NCBI GenBank assembly: GCA_900169235.1
Contig: FWCC01000087.1
Span: 62,001-126,000 of the forward strand
Source of the DNA: Zarea fungicola
Taxonomy: Eukaryota > Ascomycota > Sordariomycetes > Hypocreales > Cordycipitaceae
Direction of reading: 5' to 3'
DNA: 64,000 nt
The position numbers and the translations under genes are program-made. Below are positions 57,556 to 64,000 of this stretch, piece after piece. Below the pieces are notes generated by a model. The model made no database searches and was not told the DNA's origin. It saw only the letters and a program-made list of their open reading frames with translations. Positions within the stretch are counted from its first letter, which is position 1. The number at the start of each line of letters is the position of its first letter.

Positions 57556-59905
57556 GGCAGAAGATGGTTTTGAAGATGGCTATTGATTCTGACTCAGCAT
57601 TCTTTCTCTGTCTTGAGAACGAGCGCTGCTGCGCGGGCGGCGGCGGCGGCGGAATGGGCGCTGATTGCTGAACAGGGACGAAAGGCGAGCCGGGGGGAGG
57701 CGGGCATTGGATGACTACTCACCACTTAATGGTTTGTCTAATGCCTCTCTTCAAGGGGTCACCTTGCTGACGTGATGAAGAAAAAAGATGGACCGTTTGT
57801 TGCGCTTCTGTACTGGCGGCGATGCGTTATTATGTAACCGGCACCAAGTGGCAGGAAAAATGGGAGAAGGAAGGAAAAGGAGGATGACAAAGCAGAAAAG
57901 GACAAGCTACGGAGGTAGCGGAACAGATGCTCTTTCAGTGCACGGACGGGCTCGGTGGAATGCAAAAAAAAAAGGTGCGGAGAAAATTGGTCTAGAGAGA
58001 GCCCAGGTGAAGGAAGCTTGCTTCCCTTATTATTTTTTTCTTTCTCATTGTTACGCCGTGCCTGTTCGCTACGAAGTACCGTGTGTGGTTGTCCTGGGCA
58101 TGTATCAATGTATGTACTCCCGTACCCAGTTGGCGTTGCAGAACCCGACCCATAATTTAGCCCAAAAAGGTACTTTAAAACTTGGTGTGGAACGCTTGCG
58201 CTCAAAGTTTCTTTGCTTCTTCAAGTGCCTATGTGCTGGTAGAGCGTTTGCTGCTTGCGGGCTAATGCGGTGGCAGCCTTTGGATGTTGTACTAACCTCA
58301 AGTAGAGCGTGGAGGCAAGCCCCCAAGACCGGACTTGCTTTGGTCCTTATTACCAGTATTATTACATTCGTCAAACCCGCAATGCCCGAATATCCTCCGC
58401 AACTTGCGTGCTGTTGTCCTGTAAAGTCTGAGAAGCAGCTACTTTAGTAAACACCATTTGCCACTAACAGTATAGGTTTTACGATATATATATATGGTTC
58501 TAATATATATATATATATACATGGATCAATATTTCCACCTCCTTCTATATACATCAAAGGCTTCGCTGTCATTTCGGCCCATTTGGAGCCGTCGCTGTCT
58601 GCTCGGTACCACTACCGCGTTGGGATAAAATATGCCGAGCCTTGCACGCTCTGCAGCGTCATCTGCTTTGTCTGCATTGCGCTAAAACAATTTTCATTAT
58701 TGTTAAACTACGCTGCTCGGCTGCTGATTATTTCTTGACGCCAATTTCCAAGTCATAATCAGTGTAGCCTGCCGTCCTATAACCTGGTCCTGCTGGATGC
58801 GGACTCGATCTTAGATCTGGCTTACATTAGGCAGTTTCAACTTGTAGAAGATGCATCGTTTTCAATGTCCACGTTGGATACTTCGCCAAGACTTCTGACT
58901 GCTAGGCCCACCCAAATCATTCGCATATTAGTCCTGATGCAGGATGAGAGACAGTTGCTATTGTATTGCCTAACTACCATATCTCCTGCTACGGATTGAT
59001 CTTGTGCATTGCGCTATGCAGCCATCGACCCAGGTGAAAATGCCAATATCCGCGCGTCGGAAGAGCCAGCAACCACTTGATTAGATTATCGCTGTTACAC
59101 TTGCTTTTACAAGAAACGTCCGCCGAGTTTTATTTGGTCGAACGGGTGTTGCCAACCGTTTTCCTATCCTAATTCTACACCGGTACAGGTTAGCACATCA
59201 TTCAACCTCCCCTTTTCCTCACCACCCCATGCCCCTCGATAGATCTCTATCCTTCATTTTTTTTTTCCCAGCTTCTTTCTCTGGCAAATCAGTAAGAGAG
59301 CTTAGCCAGCCAGCAGCAGATCAGGAGTAAGCCACAGCAGCATATCTCCTGCACTAAAGCCAGGAGAAAGGTCCAGTCCACAATGCCAGATTAATGTAGC
59401 CCTTGTCATTAGATGCTTCGTCATAATTGCAGGCCGATCTCGTCTTGGCTGGCGGCAACCTATCCCTCGTGAAGCAAATTTGTGCTTCGACTTACACTGC
59501 TCGTGGACGTGCTCCATAAAGAAGGTTGATCCGCCCGTTGCAGCGTGTCTTCACCTCCATTTGCTTAAACTGTACTTGAACACAAGCAATTACAGAATGA
59601 CTTGCAGAGCTGAAAGCTGTCTACGAGTTTTTAAATATATACAACAAACTGCTTGAACATACCAGGTTTGCTGCCATCGGCCGCTACCGCCCCCTAGCGC
59701 GGCCTTGGCCACGCAAAGGCACGCTTACAGGTACCTAGCCTGCCGCTGCCAACGCTAATAATAGAATCGAATATCAAAAACTTTTCTAATATATACCCAC
59801 CCTTATTAACTGCATCTACAAAAAGAACAGCTGCTGGCCAACAAACTGTATTTAAACCAGCCAAGAAAGGAGCAAGACTGGCGCGGGAAAGAGAATTTCC
59901 CCGTA
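57556..59905. other. Gene-poor region (2.35 kb)
   Basis: It holds the bZIP promoter and the upstream region of the dehydratase gene. An open frame of 219 codons at 57788-58447 (+) has no recognisable pattern and I leave it out. Two AT dinucleotide runs lie at 58484-58519. Nothing else was seen. Confidence 0.4.
58484..58519. repeat. AT dinucleotide repeats
   Basis: Two runs (58484-58495 and 58503-58519) are separated by a short GGTTCTA spacer. This is low-complexity intergenic DNA with no evident role. Confidence 0.8.
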
Positions 59906-60676
59906 ATGATACGAATCACCGCATACCATCGTCGTACACTTTGGACAGCCGCTGCAGCCACCAGGCCAACCACTCTTACAATCCCCGCCCCAACTCGCAT
60001 CATCACCATGTCTTCTGAGCTCATCAGCGCGTCGCCGTTTTTTGACGGCGTAAAGGTCTACTCGAGCATGCCCATGCCCCCGTCCTTTTCCGCCGGCACG
60101 GACAAGGACGCCGCCACCGAGTCCCTGCGGTCGCTCATCACGCCGGCCGCTGGCGGCAAGTGGACACTCACAGCAAATGGCTCCGGCCTTGAACGCAGCT
60201 TCAAATTTTCCACCTTTAACAAGACTTGGGTAAGTTTCTTTTGATCTTTGCCCTTTTATTCTCTCTCTATGCATTGAGGTGACATCTACTAATACTGTGT
60301 AGGATTTTATGAACGCCGTTGCAGCAGAAGCCAAGAAGAGCAAGCACCATCCTGAATGGTCAAACGTTAGTCATTTTGCTCCTTTTCATTCAACATCTAT
60401 ATACATGTATATAGATGCAAAGCTGATTTGCGTCATGCAATTAATACTAACACTTTCAAGGTCTACAGCACTACATTCATCCGCTGGACTACTCACCACC
60501 CAAAAGGTCTGTCTGACAAGGACCTTGAACTGGCTCTCACCTGCGACTTCTTGGCCAAGCAGTTCGGCGAGGTTGGGGCAGACAAGACGAGCTGTGGCCT
60601 GACCGGCCTGACCGACACAGTTGCTGCCATAGCTGGAGACTGTTGCGTGCCCAACAAAATCAAGACACAAGCATAA
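59906..60676 (+). CDS. Pterin-4a-carbinolamine dehydratase
   Basis: A small cofactor-recycling enzyme that dehydrates 4a-hydroxy-tetrahydropterin. Three exons (59906-60229, 60303-60365, 60461-60676) give 200 residues. The PCD core is seen: WTLTANGSGLERSFKFSTFN, then DFMNAVAAEAKKSKHHPEWS with the catalytic HHP, then YSTTFIRWTTHHPKGLSDKD. The last 45 residues form an extended tail unlike the 100-residue animal enzyme. The first ATG gives an Arg/Thr/Ala-rich N-terminus that could be a mitochondrial presequence; the ATG at 60008 (MSSELISAS) would remove it and give 166 residues. Both starts are plausible, so dual targeting is possible (inference). Its substrate in fungi is unclear to me. Confidence 0.9.
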
Positions 60677-61133
60677 ATGTGGCATGTAATGGTTAAACAT
60701 GTAAAAATACCACTGACGACTTTGCTTTTGTCCAGCATTTTCTCATACTTTCTTGTAATACGTTTTCAACGCACATAATACTCATGACTGGAAAATTGAT
60801 TCTTTTAACAGTCAACGAGCGACTCAGAGTATTATTAAGTAACAGTCTAATCGATTTCGCAGCAAATCAGGGCGCGAGTATTATATATACAAAAAAAAAT
60901 GTGTGAAAACAACACCTCTCACCCCCATACTCAGTTGTCGATGTCCCAACGCCATTAATAATGCAACCCTGTCTCCATTTCTTAGGCGCCAATGGGCCAT
61001 GTCCTTGCTTATATCGTTCATTTCTATTGTTGTACTTTTTGCGTCCAGAATGTACCATCTCGTCATGAGTTTTCAATCCCAGTGTTCGTGCTGGCCATTT
61101 TTCTTTCGAAACTGAATCCAAGAAAGTGCAGGC
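60677..61133. other. Intergenic, shared 3' region
   Basis: The spacer between the convergent dehydratase and ERG25. No gene was seen. Confidence 0.55.
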
Positions 61134-62204
61134 TTAGTTCTGCTTCTTGGCACGAATCTGGGCCAGCTTCTTCTCGCGGCGTCTCTTGTGGGCCTCGGCA
61201 CCGGCCTCGGTATCCAGGAAGTAGTCCCACCAGCGGAAAGACGAGGCGTAGTTGCCGATGAACTTTTCGTGGTGAACATCATGGTGCTCGGCACCAGCCC
61301 AGACAGGTAGGAAGTGGTGAAGACTCCAGGGGAAATCGTAGCCGCTGTGCGCATCGATGGCCTGAAAGAGACGCAAAACGATCCAGGTGTACATGGTGAT
61401 GAGGTGCAGGTGACCGGTAATGCTGAGGAGGAGAATGGGAGATCCGACAGTTCCCAGACCGAGTAACATTGTCTCAATAGGAGAGGCGTATTCCGCTGCA
61501 AGACCGAAAGGAGCAGAGTATGTGTGGTGCATTTTGTGGATGGCCTTGTAAAGTGGTCCATAGTGCAGAGCACGGTGGAACCAGTAGTGCCACGCATCTT
61601 CCATGACGAAGAGGATGGCAATCTGCCAGGCCATGGTGGTCAGACTAGGAAAGGGTGTGCCGTAATCGATGCCAAAGTAGGTGGCAATGGGGTGGAAGAA
61701 CCAGATTTGGGGCAGCTCGGCAGTGAAATGGCTGATGAGAACAATGGCGGCGCAATCCCACTGCTCCTTGAGAGTCGGGATCTTCTGCGCCTGGAGCTTG
61801 TACTTGTTGAAATAGGGGATCTTATCGAGAAGCATATAGGGGATGCAGCGGCCGAAGTAGACGATTTCGTGCATGACGAAGCTCATGATTCCGGTCGCGA
61901 GGGTGTCGTTTTGCATCCATAGATACCAGGCCTGTGCGATTTCGAGGTTAGCGACAGAGGGTCGACTACTGGAGGAGAAGAGAGATTTGAGTTTTCCAAC
62001 GTACTGCCCATAGGCGCTCAAAGTAATTGAGGTGAATGCTATGCTTGGTAACCTCCTCCAGAACTGTGAAGTAGTCCTGCGTCTGGTTGACAGCATGGAT
62101 GGTGGCGTTGCTGGAGCCTCAACGTTAGCCATGGGATGTCGTGGTACAAGCAAGGCGAAGCCAATTTCATGGCAGCAAGGGAGAGAAACTCACACCACGT
62201 CCAT
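61134..62204 (-). CDS. ERG25: C-4 methylsterol oxidase
   Basis: An ER di-iron enzyme that removes the C-4 methyl groups in ergosterol synthesis. Three exons (62204-62194, 62110-62005, 61931-61134) give 304 residues. Exon 1 is 11 nt (MDVV with a split codon); exon 2 gives [20 protein letters not shown] and ends ERLWA, and exon 3 continues [21 protein letters not shown] longer unspliced frame (339 residues) exists but reads intron sequence and a wrong frame at its N-terminus, so I reject it. The histidine boxes are HRALH (near 158), HKMHH (near 170) and HDVHH (near 255), with membrane helices between. The C-terminus is basic ([17 protein letters not shown]), close to a lysine-type ER retrieval tail. 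Confidence 0.95.
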
Positions 62205-63242
62205 AATGAGCGAGTCTTGTTGCGGAGTTTACACGCTGATTCGAGTTTGGGAAAAGGATCGCAACCCAGATAATGAAAAAAAGAGAAAGAAGAAACCAAT
62301 GCCAAGGTAGATGGTTGCTTTTAGGGAAGCAAGTTCAGCAATTAGGGGTGGTATTGTGGGGGGATGGAGATTTTATCTTTCATTGTTAACTTTTTGCGCT
62401 CCCCTGTATTGACTGCCAGCATCGGGCTACTCAGGAGATGCGCGAGCCCATGGCTGTCCCCTGTCGGCGCTATCTTGCAGTGTTTTGGCGGCTCCGTGGC
62501 GCAAGGTGCCGCTAAAGGGAGGGCGGTGGCAAGTACATCCTGGCTGTAATTTCGGCGAAAAGGTACTTGTTATCCAAAATAAGGCCACTTGAAAAAAAAG
62601 GGTTTCCGGCTTCCGTGCAGGTACGAATACTAGATGCGTCCCAGATGAACCACACCACCATGCCTCCAGTACAAGTACATACAGTACATACATCCATGCA
62701 CGGACAAGACGGAGGAGAAACCCATCGGCTGCAGAGGAGATATACACATACGAATCAGGCTACCAATCTTCTCAAAGTGGTCCGGTAGTCATATTTTCCG
62801 GGCCTTATTTGCAATAATCACTCCCAGTCTGCATCCACGAGTTTTGTTGGATCGTTTTCGCGTTTCCTATCAAAGAAAAGCGGGTCTATCACAAACCATA
62901 AGGTACCTCCGAACCCGAGTACGAAAACCAACTCTCTCTACATGTAATGAAGCAAGCGTCCATCCGGCCCACTTTTGTCGACCTGCTAGCCAGTCAAGAC
63001 AACTCGGGGCATTGGCAAAGCTCAAACGACATCATCCAAGCTTAAACCTGTTCTGGCACCATTCAATTGTCAAACCACCTGTACGGCTACAAACTCCCGA
63101 CAACGTCAGATGGTGTGATTCTGTTATTCTTTATTGTTCTTACCGCCGTCACACTCCACATTCCCGCCGCTCCCCTAGATCGATGCTCCATTAACTGCAC
63201 CTTTGTTTTTTTTACTGGCCGCGGCGGGCCTCCTCAGCTGTC
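62205..63242. other. Intergenic, divergent promoter region
   Basis: It lies between ERG25 (-) and NCA2 (+) and so contains both promoters. Only short frames occur. No sterol-regulatory motif was recognised. Confidence 0.5.
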
Positions 63243-64000
63243 ATGACGCTCGTCACTGAGTACGTCAACCATGAGCCATGATCGTTTTTACCTACACCGC
63301 CTCACTAACAAACTTACGTTAGTCAAGTCCGTCGCCTTGACGCATATTTGGATCGATTACCTGTCTTGTCTGACCTGACGCCTGATGACCACCACTCGGA
63401 CTCTGGGGATCATGGCATCGCTACTGCTCAAGCTCTGACCTCACCGAGAATTGGCCAACTCTTGCGTCTTGTGCGATCATTAAGCAGCACATCATCCTCG
63501 CAACCTCTGATCCCCATCGAATCTGTCCGTTCACTTCTGATACAATCCGATATTTTGGCACGTTCCCAAGACGGACCGGCAAACCTTGCATCCACACAGT
63601 CCAAGTCCCATTACGAAAACGAAGTAGAATGGCTACTTGTAACAAAGGCCACCGTTCAAGTATATGGCGCCATCCTCAATGCTCTTCTCGACCGCATCAT
63701 CCCTTTAAGTGACGATCTCTGGTATTGGTCAGAAGTTCTCAACTCTTATACCTACAGCAGCCTATACACCGTCCAGACTTCGCCTTTGCGCCTATGGATA
63801 TGGACACAGGATGTGTACTCGACGACCAAAGCACGTATTAACTCCTTTGACGTGAGAGATGCCCCTTCCGATCTTGCGGAAGCTGGATCAGGTGTGACGC
63901 AACAATGGCGCAAGTTTTATGGCATAGTCCGGGAGAGCATAGCAGAACGCTCACTAGCCAATGTCCAACGTAAAGTTCTGTCCCCACTGGCATATTGTCG
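63243..64000 (+). CDS. NCA2: Nca2-like mitochondrial protein, 5' part (truncated by window end)
   Basis: Nca2 is a mitochondrial protein that in yeast affects expression of the Atp6/Atp8 subunits. Exon 1 (63243-63259) encodes MTLVT plus two bases. After an intron (63260-63322, GTACGT donor, CACTAAC branch) exon 2 begins QVRRLDAYLDRL and stays open to the end of the window. Family features: a Ser-rich N-terminus, EVEWLLVTKATVQVYGAILN, then LDRIIPLSDDLWYWSEVLNS and SSLYTVQTSPLRLW. About 231 residues are present here; the full protein is normally 550-700, so most lies beyond 64000. The conserved block from about residue 120 makes the assignment firm. Confidence 0.88.

Noticed and set aside
57788..58447. 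Open frame of 219 codons in the intergenic region before the dehydratase gene
   Set aside because: No family resemblance, odd composition, no support from splice signals or neighbours.
61134..62153. A 339-residue version of ERG25
   Set aside because: Its N-terminal 70 residues come from intron sequence and a wrong frame. The spliced model gives the conserved N-terminus.

Overview
The window looks like nuclear DNA of a filamentous ascomycete, most probably a Sordariomycete and perhaps Hypocreales (taxon inferred, not tested). Support comes from short 5' GT...AG 3' introns (mostly 50-170 nt) with CTAAC/CTGAC-type branch sites, GPI-anchored secreted proteins, a GH76 wall mannosidase, a kapC-type bZIP factor, a DASH subunit, and fungal versions of HIS5, SLH1, YKT6, GOT1, ARP5, IES6, ERG25 and NCA2. 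No operons, rRNA, CRISPR or intact mobile element were seen, and I recognised no tRNA by eye.

Layout. 0-4.3 kb: HIS5 (+) converging on a GPI-anchored GH76 mannosidase (-). 4.3-9.5 kb: a long stretch with no gene I can support. 9.5-20.4 kb: an accessory-looking block with a GPI-anchored secreted protein (-), a decayed Zn2Cys6 regulator (-), an intact MFS exporter (-), a second GPI-anchored protein related to the first (+), and a fungal MscL channel with a C-terminal zinc ribbon (-). 21.5-28 kb: a small coiled-coil protein, an unusual Rab-type GTPase and a Dcr2-like metallophosphatase. 28-36 kb: the very large helicase SLH1 and a membrane SDR reductase. 38.4-44 kb: a hypothetical membrane protein, YKT6 and a Ser/Pro-rich conserved hypothetical. 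47.7-57.6 kb: a housekeeping run of profilin, GOT1, IES6, DAD4, ARP5 and kapC. 59.9-64 kb: pterin carbinolamine dehydratase, ERG25 and the 5' part of NCA2, which runs off the window.

Gene relations. IES6 and ARP5 encode partners of one INO80 module and lie within 1.3 kb of each other, with DAD4 between them. IES6 and DAD4 are head to head over a 267-nt gap. YKT6 and GOT1 both serve the early secretory pathway, but nothing here ties them into a unit. Several genes (DAD4, profilin, GOT1, MscL, ERG25, NCA2, YKT6) are built from short exons that simple open-reading-frame scans miss or distort. I rebuilt them by matching splice sites, reading phase and family sequence, and every complete intron-containing model gives a coding length divisible by three.

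I found no convincing wholly new multi-gene system. The items most worth following up are DAD4's start-codon-only first exon, the MscL zinc ribbon, the ARP5/IES6 linkage, the dead regulator beside a live transporter, and the Rab-like GTPase with altered nucleotide-binding motifs.
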